A stretch of 64,000 nucleotides of DNA from Halalkalibacter oceani. Lineage in GTDB: Bacteria; Bacillota; Bacilli; Bacillales; Bacillaceae_D. This document shows, one piece after another, positions 42,218-50,063 of the stretch. Under the pieces are notes generated by a model. That model made no database searches, was not told where the DNA came from, and saw only the letters and a program-made list of their open reading frames with translations. The position numbers and the translations under genes are program-made. The stretch spans positions 372,001 through 436,000 of the forward strand of contig NZ_JAMBOL010000002.1 in NCBI RefSeq assembly GCF_023715605.1, given 5' to 3'. The first letter of the stretch is position 1. Each line of letters begins with the position of its first letter.

Positions 42218-43297
42218 ATGGAAGCATTTTTATATGAAAGTCATGAATCCCGTGTCAAATTCGGTAGAGGGCTGATAAGAGAAGCTGGATTTGAGCTGGA
42301 GAAACTAGGCGGCAAAAGAGCACTGGTGATCACGACAGCGGGGCGTCGGGTACTCGCCAATAGCATGGCCGCATTACTTGGAGAACGGTGCGCCGCTATG
42401 TTTACGGAAGCGGTTCAGCATGTACCCGTAAAAACGGTAGATAATGCGATGAAAGTCGTGCGTCAATTTGATGTTGATAGCTTTGTGCCTGTTGGCGGAG
42501 GTTCCTCAATTGGCCTGGCGAAGGCGCTCGCTTTGAAAACTGGCTACCCGATCTTGGCGATCCCGACAACCTATGCCGGTTCAGAGATGACACCGATTTG
42601 GGGAATCACGGAAAACGGGCAGAAAAAAACGGGGAAAAGTTTGCTTGTCAGGCCGAAAACAGTCATTTATGACCCCGAAGTAACAGTGACCCTGCCGTCA
42701 CGCCTGACAGCGACAAGTGGCATAAATGCTGTAGCCCATTGTGTAGAAGGACTATATGCTGAAAATGCCAATCCGGTCATTTCCCTGTTGGCGGAGGAAG
42801 GAATTCGCGTCCTTTGTTCAACGTTGCCGGCGCTTATCGAGAGCCCGAAAGATGTCACCCTGCGTACGGAAGCTCTGTACGGGACATGGCTCGGCAGCCT
42901 AGTGCTAGGTTCGGTAGGGATGGCGCTCCATCATAAGCTGTGCCATGTCCTTGGGGGGAGCTATAATCTTCAGCACGCGGAGACGCATGCTGTCATCCTG
43001 CCCTATGCGCTCTGGTACAACTCAGCTGCTATCCGGCCGGCGCTGGAAGCGATCGCCCGGGCGCTCAACTGCGAGCCTGATGATGTAGCCGCCTCTTTAT
43101 ACGATTTGACAAATGCCTTGGGTGTTCCTGTTTCATTAAAGGAAATCGGGATGAAGAAGGAGCAGCTTGACGAAGCTGCTGACATTGCTGTGAAACATCC
43201 CTACTACAATCCCCGTCCTCTTGAGGAAACCTCAATTCGTCATTTATTAGAGTACGCCTTTTATGGAGAAAGGCCGAAACCGAGCAAGCTGCTTTAA
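42218..43297 (+). CDS. Maleylacetate reductase
   Basis: 359 residues, iron-type alcohol dehydrogenase fold. The sequence carries the family marks of maleylacetate reductases: VPVGGGSSIGLAKALAL, IPTTYAGSEMTPIWGITENG..KKTG, TSGINAVAHCVEGLYA and MALHHKLCHVLGGSYNLQHAETHAVILPYAL. The reaction is NAD(P)H reduction of maleylacetate to 3-oxoadipate. This is the most specific marker that the cluster works through hydroquinone or hydroxyquinol ring cleavage. GATAAAGGAGAA precedes the ATG. Confidence 0.95.
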   Translation: MEAFLYESHESRVKFGRGLIREAGFELEKLGGKRALVITTAGRRVLANSMAALLGERCAAMFTEAVQHVPVKTVDNAMKVVRQFDVDSFVPVGGGSSIGLAKALALKTGYPILAIPTTYAGSEMTPIWGITENGQKKTGKSLLVRPKTVIYDPEVTVTLPSRLTATSGINAVAHCVEGLYAENANPVISLLAEEGIRVLCSTLPALIESPKDVTLRTEALYGTWLGSLVLGSVGMALHHKLCHVLGGSYNLQHAETHAVILPYALWYNSAAIRPALEAIARALNCEPDDVAASLYDLTNALGVPVSLKEIGMKKEQLDEAADIAVKHPYYNPRPLEETSIRHLLEYAFYGERPKPSKLL

Positions 43298-43324
43298 CAA
43301 GCAATTTGGAAGGAGGGAAGCCGG

Positions 43325-44296
43325 GTGAGTGGACCTTTGAACGATCCATCTGGGCTTGTCCTGTTATATGATGATCTTACCAGTCAGCTTGGCTATTTGA
43401 TGGGAGCGGCGACGGAAGTAAATAAGGAAAAGGTGAATTTTATGGCTCACCATGGAAAAGGGCTTGTCTATGTCTGCATTACAGAAAGTCATGCGAAGCG
43501 ACTCGCCTTGCCCCTGATCGGCGGCGAGGATTCGTTACAGTCCGCTAAAGCCTTTGCTGTTTCTGTAGACTATACAACATCAACGACAGGGATTTCCGCG
43601 TTTGAACGAGCGGAGACGATTCGCGCATTTGCCAGGGCAGGGACGAAAGCAGAAGACTTCAAAAGACCGGGTCACATTTTTCCCTTAATCAGCAGCGATA
43701 AAGGCATCGTCACAGAGCGCAACATTTGCGAAGCGGCAGTCTCACTGGCGGATATGCTCACAAAGGAACCTGTTGCCTACCTTTGCGAAATTCTTGATGA
43801 AAAAGGAAAGATAGCCTCATTAGACCGGTTACGTGAAATGGCTGAACTCCATCACCTTCCTTTCGTCACGCTCAGTGAGGTGATTACATGGCAGCTTGAG
43901 AAAACAAATTGGCTCGATAGTGGGGAAAGAAAAGTGATGAAAGCGGCCAATCAGGAGATCGACGTTTATCAAATGACAAACCGCCTGAATGAAAGCAGCT
44001 TCACGGTCTATTTGCGGAAAACACGAGACAAACTGAAGCGGATTCATGTGTACGAACAATGCATATGGGGTGACTTGTTGAATGAAAACCAAAATTGCTC
44101 GTGTGAAAAACACTTTCCGTACTATTTTGATCAATTATTATATGGTACCTACAGCTGTCTCATTTATCAACGGGCAGATGAACGTCAACCGCTTAGCGCC
44201 GAAGAAAAGAGAGTGGTCATTAAGCAACTGCGTGAATGGATACAGCAAACAGACATGACGCAAAAGTCCGATCAGAAAATAAAAGAATTGACGTGA
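43325..44296 (+). CDS. Degenerate RibB-RibA-like fusion (DHBP synthase fold)
   Basis: 323 residues. Residues ~1-200 align with 3,4-dihydroxy-2-butanone-4-phosphate synthase (NFMAHHGKGLVYVCIT, TTSTTGISAFERAETI, RPGHIFPLISSDKGIVTERN). The acidic catalytic loop that normally reads DDEDRENEGD is here DDLTSQLGYL, so the catalytic acids are gone. The C-terminal third recalls GTP cyclohydrolase II (CIWGDLLNENQNCSCEK for CLTGDVFGSxRCDC) but lacks its arginines. Probably not a riboflavin enzyme; a repurposed fold in the aromatic pathway is possible. GTG start. Confidence 0.75.
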   Translation: MSGPLNDPSGLVLLYDDLTSQLGYLMGAATEVNKEKVNFMAHHGKGLVYVCITESHAKRLALPLIGGEDSLQSAKAFAVSVDYTTSTTGISAFERAETIRAFARAGTKAEDFKRPGHIFPLISSDKGIVTERNICEAAVSLADMLTKEPVAYLCEILDEKGKIASLDRLREMAELHHLPFVTLSEVITWQLEKTNWLDSGERKVMKAANQEIDVYQMTNRLNESSFTVYLRKTRDKLKRIHVYEQCIWGDLLNENQNCSCEKHFPYYFDQLLYGTYSCLIYQRADERQPLSAEEKRVVIKQLREWIQQTDMTQKSDQKIKELT

Positions 44297-44330
44297 CTAC
44301 ACTCGGGCAAACAAACTGGGGGAACGGGGA

Positions 44331-44803
44331 ATGAAAGAAAACGACGATCTCATCATTCATTTACCTGACTTGTCCTTCGTACAGTGGTGTGAGAAAAGAT
44401 ATGGCCTCAATCGAGGCGTTTACAATACGATCGACGAATGGTTTTTTCTGAACGGAACAAAAGACATCCTGAAACGAAGGAAAAAGATTTTGCACTTTTT
44501 AGCCAATCACTCCAAAGAATGCCGGAATGGCAGGCGGATGAAGTTTGGTCATGGCCGGCTGACAGCATTGTTAACGGAATTCCTGGAAGTGAATCAGAGG
44601 AGTGGCAGACAAGAGGATATAAAGGAAAACGCGATTTCTTAGCCATCAAAAAATGGATGTGGAAACGATTATGAATTGGCAAACATAGAACAGCATGGGT
44701 GAAAGATGAAGATGGCTCCTCTTACTATATTTTAGAAACATTAAAGAAGGCTTTTGATCCAAACGGGATCATGAAGAAAGGGACGATTTTCCCGATTGAA
44801 TAA
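44331..44803 (+). pseudogene. Decayed FAD-linked oxidase
   Basis: Three overlapping fragments in different frames. The first (from 44331, good GGGGGAACGGGG site) runs to 44642, a second frame to 44674 holds VNGIPGSESEEW, and the third (44696-44803) ends LETLKKAFDPNGIMKKGTIFPIE, the C-terminal signature of vanillyl-alcohol-oxidase and glycolate-oxidase type flavoproteins. The N-terminal FAD domain is absent. It closes the catabolic operon and may once have fed it, for example with an alkylphenol oxidation. Confidence 0.6.
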
Positions 44804-44810
44804 AATGGTT

Positions 44811-44856
44811 AAAACAAGGATCGAGCTATGAAAATAGTAGCTCGATCCTTGTTTTA
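44811..44856 (+). terminator. Terminator at the end of the catabolic cluster
   Basis: AACAAGGATCGAGCTA / TAGCTCGATCCTTGTT, a near-perfect 16-base stem ending in TTTTA. Confidence 0.92.
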
Positions 44857-44872
44857 GATTCGCATATTTACC

Positions 44873-45041
44873 GAAGCTGCTGAAAAAGTACGATTTTCAC
44901 TTTTTCAACAGCTTTTTCGTAATGAGCGTAGCCGTTGCCTGATTTTGAAAGCCTTGCTACGAGTGGGTTTCTCGTAGTAAGGCGCGCAACGCGCGGAGCC
45001 ATTACTCTTCTTCGAGTTACGGAAAAAGAGGTTTTTCAGTG
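44873..45041 (+). repeat. Structured repeat element, subfamily 1, copy B
   Basis: Over 90 percent identical by eye to copy A: head hairpin GCTGCTGAAAAAG / CTTTTTCAACAGC, GTAATG/CATTAC, CGTTGC/GCAACG, GCCTTGCTACGAG / CTCGTAGTAAGGC around TGGGTTT, end TTTTTCAGTG. TATTTACC occurs on both sides (44865-44872 and 45047-45054), possibly an older target duplication. Confidence 0.88.
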
Positions 45042-45062
45042 GCCTCTATTTACCTGCATTTC

Positions 45063-46223
45063 TTACTTCCGTCCGCAGCATTTTTTGTATTTTTTTCCGC
45101 TTCCGCATGGGCAGGGGGCATTTCTCCGTACTTTTCGGTAGCTTTGCATGTCGATGACATTGTGCTCTTCCGGGGTGGAGAGGCGGTTCACTTCATTCTG
45201 GGTGTAGCCTTTGAATTTCCACTGGCGGGTATTCATAAACACGTCCATCAGATGATTCGTAAACAGTTCGCCAATCGGGGCGGTAGGGAGTTCGAATTCC
45301 TCTTTGGCAGATGTAATTAATTCATCCCAACTTATATCGTTTTTGATTCTCGTGTCAAAATCAAGCGCTTCCTCATGAAGATCTTCGTTTGAGAGATGGT
45401 AGCCCTCTTGCAGAAATGCGAGAAGCTTTTTCATCGCTGGTGTATATTCGACAAATTGATCGTCGGCTGCCTGCAAAAATTGTTCCTTCGTAAATGGATA
45501 ATAGTCGACCTCCGGATACATCGCCTGTTCCTCTTTTAGATGCTCAGAACCAAATACTCTACAGTGGAGCCAGCCATCGTCGGCCGGGATGAAGGGCATG
45601 TCCATTTCAGCGATATTGAAAAAGAGAATATCCATGTACTCTATCATATCGAAGGTCTCCCCATACATACCTGTCATCATGTCGTAAAGGGTATCATTGG
45701 GTAAATAACCGTAATAGTAAAGCATCCCGGCAGTTAAATTCAAATAGTCGGTATTCCTTTTCACTGTTGCTTGCAGATTGTTTTTCTCGGCTTGCTGAAA
45801 CACATGTCGGACTTCCTCCGGCATCGTTATAACGAGCTCAGCTTTCGCTTTTCTGAAAGCTGGAAACGCGATACTAAAGTCGCTCAAAAATGCGAGCTTC
45901 TCCAGTGACAATTCAGCAGCGGCGATAAACTCATTCCTGCTTAACTTGCGTAACAGCTTGTAGTTCTCTTCATTTAACAGAAAGAATCGGTCGATTAGCT
46001 CTGAAGGGATTCGTTTGCTCAGTTCATCTGCAAGCTCTGCTTTTTTTAATTGACTCAAGCCTGAAATGTTGAATAGCCGCCGCATCAAGTCCAGCTGTGT
46101 TTTTGGTACAGCGCGCAGAGCTTCCTGAAGGGAACAGGGAGCGGAGATGTTTCTCGCTATTTTTAGTTGACGCCGTTTTTCAAGCTTAATCTGCTGTCTT
46201 TCTTCCTCTATCAACGCTTCCAT
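45063..46223 (-). CDS. SEC-C motif protein
   Basis: 386 residues; the C terminus NAPCPCGSGKKYKKCCGRK is the SEC-C zinc motif of SecA and YecA-type proteins. The rest is helical and without a recognised domain. Coordinates start at the ATG, but that ATG has no ribosome site. In frame upstream, AGGAGG (46285-46280) stands eight bases before an ATC at 46271, which would add 16 residues (SDFFDQSDKDVLDEF). The true start is therefore uncertain. Monocistronic, next to repeat copy B. Confidence 0.8.
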   Translation of the reverse strand: MEALIEEERQQIKLEKRRQLKIARNISAPCSLQEALRAVPKTQLDLMRRLFNISGLSQLKKAELADELSKRIPSELIDRFFLLNEENYKLLRKLSRNEFIAAAELSLEKLAFLSDFSIAFPAFRKAKAELVITMPEEVRHVFQQAEKNNLQATVKRNTDYLNLTAGMLYYYGYLPNDTLYDMMTGMYGETFDMIEYMDILFFNIAEMDMPFIPADDGWLHCRVFGSEHLKEEQAMYPEVDYYPFTKEQFLQAADDQFVEYTPAMKKLLAFLQEGYHLSNEDLHEEALDFDTRIKNDISWDELITSAKEEFELPTAPIGELFTNHLMDVFMNTRQWKFKGYTQNEVNRLSTPEEHNVIDMQSYRKVRRNAPCPCGSGKKYKKCCGRK

Positions 46224-46437
46224 AAATTCATCTAATACGTCTTTATCGGACTGATCAAAAAAATCACTGATAAAGCATACCTCCTGTCTGATCTTTTTAC
46301 CCTATTCCTCTTTGAAACTAGTATAGAAAAAATAGAGGAATTTATCTAGGTTTAGACAGCATTCAATGTAATCAAAATGAGCGCAGGGCCAAAGAAAAAG
46401 TGGGGAAGGGAAAACAAAGATAGCGCAAGGGGCTGCC

Positions 46438-46941
46438 CTATCTTTGTAATGTGAGGGAATGGCGAGTGTTTACTTTTTCATATAAATACTGAACGCCATA
46501 TAATACATACGCTTTGTAATGCAGGTAGATAAAGAATTGAGAGCGGTTTAGCTTGTGTAAGCGGACAATTTTTAATTTTTCAAGGATGTCGAAAAAGACA
46601 AAGGCAAAAAGGCCATTCGCGATTGCGTTGAGCAGGATAAATTTTTTGAAGTTCCCGTATGAAAGCTTGAGCATCCACATCGAAAGAGGCATATAGGGAC
46701 CAATATCAAAAGGAAGTTCATCTCTGAGAAAGGAATTTGGTTTGTCGTAAAACTTCCACCATTTCCGTTTATTTCCGTACAAGTGATTTAAAATCTCGAA
46801 AATGACGATAACGATACCCGAAAAAGAGTATTGTTTAAAAGTACGCTTTCCAATGAACAGCATCGACAGCCACGGCACAATGAGTAGCGCCAGGTTAACA
46901 AACAGATGCTTCCTTGATATCACTTTCCATTCCTCCTTCAC
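46438..46941 (-). CDS. CBO0543-family membrane protein
   Basis: 167 residues, four or five hydrophobic segments. The pattern WKFYDKPNSFLRDELPFDIGPYMPLSMWMLKLSYG with acidic residues between helices is that of the CBO0543 family found in spore-forming Firmicutes; function unknown. GAAGGAGGAAT precedes the ATG. The 255 bases between its start and the left att repeat hold no gene that I can support. Confidence 0.75.
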   Translation of the reverse strand: MKEEWKVISRKHLFVNLALLIVPWLSMLFIGKRTFKQYSFSGIVIVIFEILNHLYGNKRKWWKFYDKPNSFLRDELPFDIGPYMPLSMWMLKLSYGNFKKFILLNAIANGLFAFVFFDILEKLKIVRLHKLNRSQFFIYLHYKAYVLYGVQYLYEKVNTRHSLTLQR

Positions 46942-47199
46942 TTCCTTCGCTGTTTTTTATGTCTGTTTTAACGTAACCATTATTACAAAAAAAATCATCG
47001 ATTGGACGATTGGCTGACTTCAATATGGACAAAGCTTGTAAAGAGGGAAGATCAATAAAGTTTACATAAGATTTTTATGGGAAATAAATTCTTTACCTAG
47101 GCATAAAGGGGTGTTTTGTTCTGGTTGATGGGCCGAACAGAGGGGGCGCTGGTTGCAGTGTATTTCATCGTGAATGTAACATGTCAATAGTATGGATCA

Positions 47200-47229
47200 T
47201 TTGTGGCGGGACTGTCTAGGAATCGAACC
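47200..47229. other. Left attachment repeat of the tRNA-Sec mini-element
   Basis: 30 bases identical to 49816-49845, the 3' end of the tRNA-Sec gene (acceptor 3' strand and part of the T arm). A separated copy of a tRNA 3' end is the footprint of site-specific integration. Confidence 0.9.
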
Positions 47230-47397
47230 AAATTATTCGCGCCGCACTATAACGCACTCATTCGAATCTGTTTCGTGAACTATTACGTCCGTGTTCGAAA
47301 AAAGAGGTCCCTCTTCCCTTGCCTAGGTGGAGCTCGCAGGATCATGGACAATGGCTAGAATAACGTGTAGACACAAAGGAAGGAGGTAGGGACGTCA

Positions 47398-47490
47398 GTG
47401 GCGGTAAAACGAAAATCAAACGAGAAGAAAAAACTAGCGAATATCAGTCTGCGCGAAGAAAACGGAGGAATCCATATTACTATCGGATGA
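47398..47490 (+). CDS. Possible 30-residue peptide
   Basis: GTG start 11 bases after AAGGAGG, then a lysine-rich N terminus (MAVKRKSNEKKKLANIS) and IHITIG at the end. Within the mini-element. No homology can be proposed; it could be a chance frame after a good ribosome site. Confidence 0.25.
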   Translation: MAVKRKSNEKKKLANISLREENGGIHITIG

Positions 47491-47567
47491 GGCATCGCTC
47501 CCGATTACCAAACGCGAGCTGATTTTTCACTTTGATGTAAATTTATTCCATGTATTTTTAGTTCATA

Positions 47568-47596
47568 TTGCCTATACATATAGTACGTGGTAAGAT
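47568..47596 (+). promoter_or_regulatory. Promoter of the element's membrane-protein gene
   Basis: TTGCCT (47568-47573), 17-base spacer, TAAGAT (47591-47596). Confidence 0.6.
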
Positions 47597-47632
47597 TATG
47601 AATAATTAGAAAACATGAGGAGGGATAATCCT

Positions 47633-48715
47633 TTGGCTGGAAAAAAGAACGTCACTAAACGTAAACTCGAAGACCTCGTCATTGAGAGTCTTCTCGCGGA
47701 GGGCAAATCACTTGAATATCGGACGGCCTATCAAGTAGAAATCGTAGGGGGCGGCTTAAGTCCCGCCACGAAATATCTCGTTATTGTCAACGACGGCTTC
47801 GAAATCTACGAAGCATCGAAAAAAGTTGACGGCGGCACAGAAGTTTTGAAAACGATTAAATTGCTGCATACGAAGAAATGGTCGGAGTTTACCCGTGTAG
47901 AGATCGATAAGTTTGCGGCCACCACGCAATATAAATTTGACGACGGCTTCACGATTAAACTATACTCCGATAAAGATTTCCGCGGAGAAGTTGAGAAGTC
48001 CGGACTTGATGTCGTTAAACTCGAACGTAAGTGGTACAACAAGATACTCGGGTTCCGTAGTAAAAAACGTTGGAAAATGGTCATTGCTTCCGCGGGATAT
48101 TTCTTTATCTTTTTGATCTTCGTTGCAGCCTTAACCGGAGGAGGTGAGACGGAGGAAGTCGCTGGACAGGACGATGAAATCGAAGAAGTATCCGCGGATA
48201 TAGAACCGAATGAGGAAACGGAGGATCCACCGCCGGTAGAAGAAGCGGAAGAACCGATCGAAGAGTCAGAACCGGAAGTGCCGAACGCATTTAACGATGA
48301 GCAGGACGTTATTACCGTAATTCATGCGACAGTAGGTGACGAAGCAGACGGGGAGCCTCGCGTGATTGACGTCAGTCTAAACGACCACATGGGCGTAGAT
48401 ATAGAGGACGCGAAATTGATTATCGCTAATATCAACGCGAAAAGTAATCTTACGAATAATATGGTGAGAACCGGGATATTAATGGAAGCGGCAGAATTGA
48501 TGCAGGCGTTATTTGTGGACGATAATATCCACGATGTTACGGTCAATTGGCATCTACCGCTTACTGACGCGTACGGAAATACAGAGCCGGGAATGGTGTT
48601 TCGGGTAAGCCTCGAACGGGAGACGTATGAAAAAATAAATTGGGATGGATTCGATCACAATAATTTCGAAACGGTCGCGGATATGTATTTCGAACACCCG
48701 GGGTTTAGTAATTAA
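47633..48715 (+). CDS. Single-pass membrane protein of unknown function, cargo of the mini-element
   Basis: 360 residues from the TTG at 47633; the ATG at 47615 lies inside the AGGAGG ribosome site. Domains by appearance: an N-terminal cytoplasmic alpha/beta region (~1-140) with SLEYRTAYQVEIV and TIKLYSDKDFRG, resembling small PH-like modules; one membrane helix (~152-170, VIASAGYFFIFLIFVAALTGG); a glutamate/proline-rich linker (~175-225); and an outside globular domain (~228-360) starting DVITVIHATVGDE. Intact although the integrase is dead. A phage or conjugation exclusion role is only a guess. Confidence 0.75.
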   Translation: MAGKKNVTKRKLEDLVIESLLAEGKSLEYRTAYQVEIVGGGLSPATKYLVIVNDGFEIYEASKKVDGGTEVLKTIKLLHTKKWSEFTRVEIDKFAATTQYKFDDGFTIKLYSDKDFRGEVEKSGLDVVKLERKWYNKILGFRSKKRWKMVIASAGYFFIFLIFVAALTGGGETEEVAGQDDEIEEVSADIEPNEETEDPPPVEEAEEPIEESEPEVPNAFNDEQDVITVIHATVGDEADGEPRVIDVSLNDHMGVDIEDAKLIIANINAKSNLTNNMVRTGILMEAAELMQALFVDDNIHDVTVNWHLPLTDAYGNTEPGMVFRVSLERETYEKINWDGFDHNNFETVADMYFEHPGFSN

Positions 48716-48724
48716 TCACAATAA

Positions 48725-48751
48725 AAAGAGCCTAGCGTTAATGGCTCTTTC
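48725..48751 (+). terminator. Terminator after the cargo gene
   Basis: AAAGAGCC / GGCTCTTT with T-rich 3' side. Confidence 0.75.
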
Positions 48752-48804
48752 TATTGAGGATAATTTGCTTTAAACATGTAGAGATTACTTTTTGAATAGT
48801 TGCT

Positions 48805-49638
48805 TCAGCGGACTAAATTTATTATGCTGCTTAATACATTGTCGCTTACCATATTCACGTAACGCTTTACCATTGAAATATCAGAATGCCCGAGTATTTT
48901 TTGGAGCGAAAACGCGTCTCCTCCATTTAATATATAAAATAAAGCGCCGGTATGCCTGAACGTGTGCGGGCTCACTCGTTTATTTGTAATTCCCGCGGCA
49001 TGTCCGTACTCTTTCAAGCGCCATCGGAACGTAGCCGTGTCCAGTTGTCTGCAGTCATAGGTTAGAAATAGATGTTCGTCATAGAAGTCGTCAATTTCAG
49101 ATAAATATTCATTGAGATACCGTAATGTTCGCGTAGATAGAGGAACGGTCGCCCCTTTCTATTTTTCGTATCGTCATTGTAACTCGCTGGATGTAAAGGC
49201 TTCGACCTGTTCAAGCGGTTGCTTTAGTGGTTTGAACTTCTCGTGTATCGGTATGTCGATAAATTGCTCGGTGTAACACCACCGAAGAAATGCACGGAGG
49301 GGGCGAATCCGGATGTTTATTGTAGAATTCATTAATCCTTTGTTTATCATAAACTGGATATAGTCGATAAATGGCTCTACAATCATTTCATTGTGAAGCA
49401 AGTCCCGCACACCTTCTTCTTCCTCTAAAAAGTCGCAGAACCACTCATAATGCGTTACATAATCCGCTAATGTCTTCCTTGCGAGCCTTTCCGTTTTTTT
49501 AAATACCATGAACTGATCGAATTAAGTTGACATGTGTAATTCTTTTAATGAATTCGCGTTAAATTGCTTTCCGGAGTATTTCCGCGTTCCCACTTTCTTT
49601 TTTATCCTGCCCGGGCTTAATTTCCCTTTTAAAGACAC
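48805..49638 (-). pseudogene. Tyrosine integrase pseudogene
   Basis: Reads from a GTG at 49638 with GGGAGGTG upstream. Fragments in order: an N-terminal basic Arm-type region ending ELHMST, a TAA stop, the SAM-like core-binding domain (FDQFMVFKKTERLARKTLADYVTHYEWFCDFL...RPLRAFLRWCYTEQFID) up to FTSSELQ, a deletion of roughly 60 codons with the first catalytic Arg, a one-base frameshift near KNRKGR, and the C-terminal catalytic part with HTFRHTGA, LGHSDISMVKRYV. At least three lesions, so no active recombinase. Confidence 0.9.
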
Positions 49639-49815
49639 AAAAAACACCTCCCACATAATTTGGAAGGTTTCGTCCCATACGGTCACATCGGATCGGACTC
49701 CGTAGTATTCCGTATTTTCAAGCCGAGTCCGCATTGGTTATTCGATAAAATCACCGATGAAATCATCGTCATAAATTTTCGTTGGAATCACATCAAACCC
49801 GCGTCGTTATACGCT

Positions 49816-49845
49816 TTTGTGGCGGGACTGTCTAGGAATCGAACC
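49816..49845. other. Right attachment repeat inside tRNA-Sec
   Basis: 30 bases identical to 47200-47229; covers the 3' end of tRNA-Sec, so integration left the tRNA gene complete. Confidence 0.9.
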
Positions 49846-49916
49846 TAGCGGAGACGGCACGCGCCTCCCAGGCGGTTTTGAAGACCGTGGCGAACACCAG
49901 TGTCGCAGCCAGCCCC
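49820..49916 (-). tRNA. selC: tRNA-Sec (anticodon TCA)
   Basis: 97 bases on the minus strand with CCA encoded. Acceptor strands GGGGCTG and CAGTCCC then GCCA, a six-pair D stem with four-base loop CTGG, anticodon loop CTTCAAA, a long variable arm (GGAGGC...GCCGTCTCC) and the T arm CTAGGTTCGATTCCTAG. The length, D arm and large variable arm are diagnostic of bacterial tRNA-Sec. SelB is encoded 4 kb away. Confidence 0.93.
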
Positions 49917-49930
49917 AAGGGACAGCTTCC

Positions 49931-49959
49931 ATTATACAAGCAAAGGAAGGAGCTTGCAA
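49931..49959 (-). promoter_or_regulatory. Promoter of tRNA-Sec
   Basis: Minus strand TTGCAA (49959-49954), 17-base spacer, TATAAT (49936-49931), 14 bases before the tRNA 5' end. Confidence 0.85.
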
Positions 49960-49992
49960 ACCAAAAATCGCTGTGCATTTTCTTTAAAGTCA

Positions 49993-50032
49993 TTGTCTGT
50001 TTACAGACAAGCTCTTCGATACGAAGTATAAT
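49993..50032 (+). promoter_or_regulatory. Palindromic operator and promoter before the UbiD gene
   Basis: TTGTCTGT-TT-ACAGACAA (49993-50010) is a perfect palindrome with 8-base arms. Its right half would overlap a -35 (CAGACA, 50004-50009) set 17 bases before TATAAT (50027-50032). Confidence 0.6.
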
Positions 50033-50063
50033 AAAGCTATTATGACAGATTTAGGAGCAGTGA

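Larger units (their letters stand above)
47200..49845. mobile_element. 2.6-kb degenerate integrative element in the tRNA-Sec gene
   Basis: Bounded by 30-base direct repeats, one inside the 3' end of tRNA-Sec. It holds a dead tyrosine integrase next to the tRNA, one intact membrane-protein gene with its own promoter and terminator, and a possible 30-codon ORF. The integrase lesions mean it cannot excise by itself. Too short for a prophage; better described as an integrative remnant or a satellite. Confidence 0.88.

Noticed and set aside
44331-44803. Selenoprotein or programmed frameshift at the decayed oxidase
   Set aside because: The fragments lie in different frames with several stops and lack the FAD domain; decay explains it better than recoding.
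47200-49845. A defence island or prophage at tRNA-Sec
   Set aside because: Only one intact gene plus integrase remains; no capsid, replication, nuclease or known defence domain can be seen.
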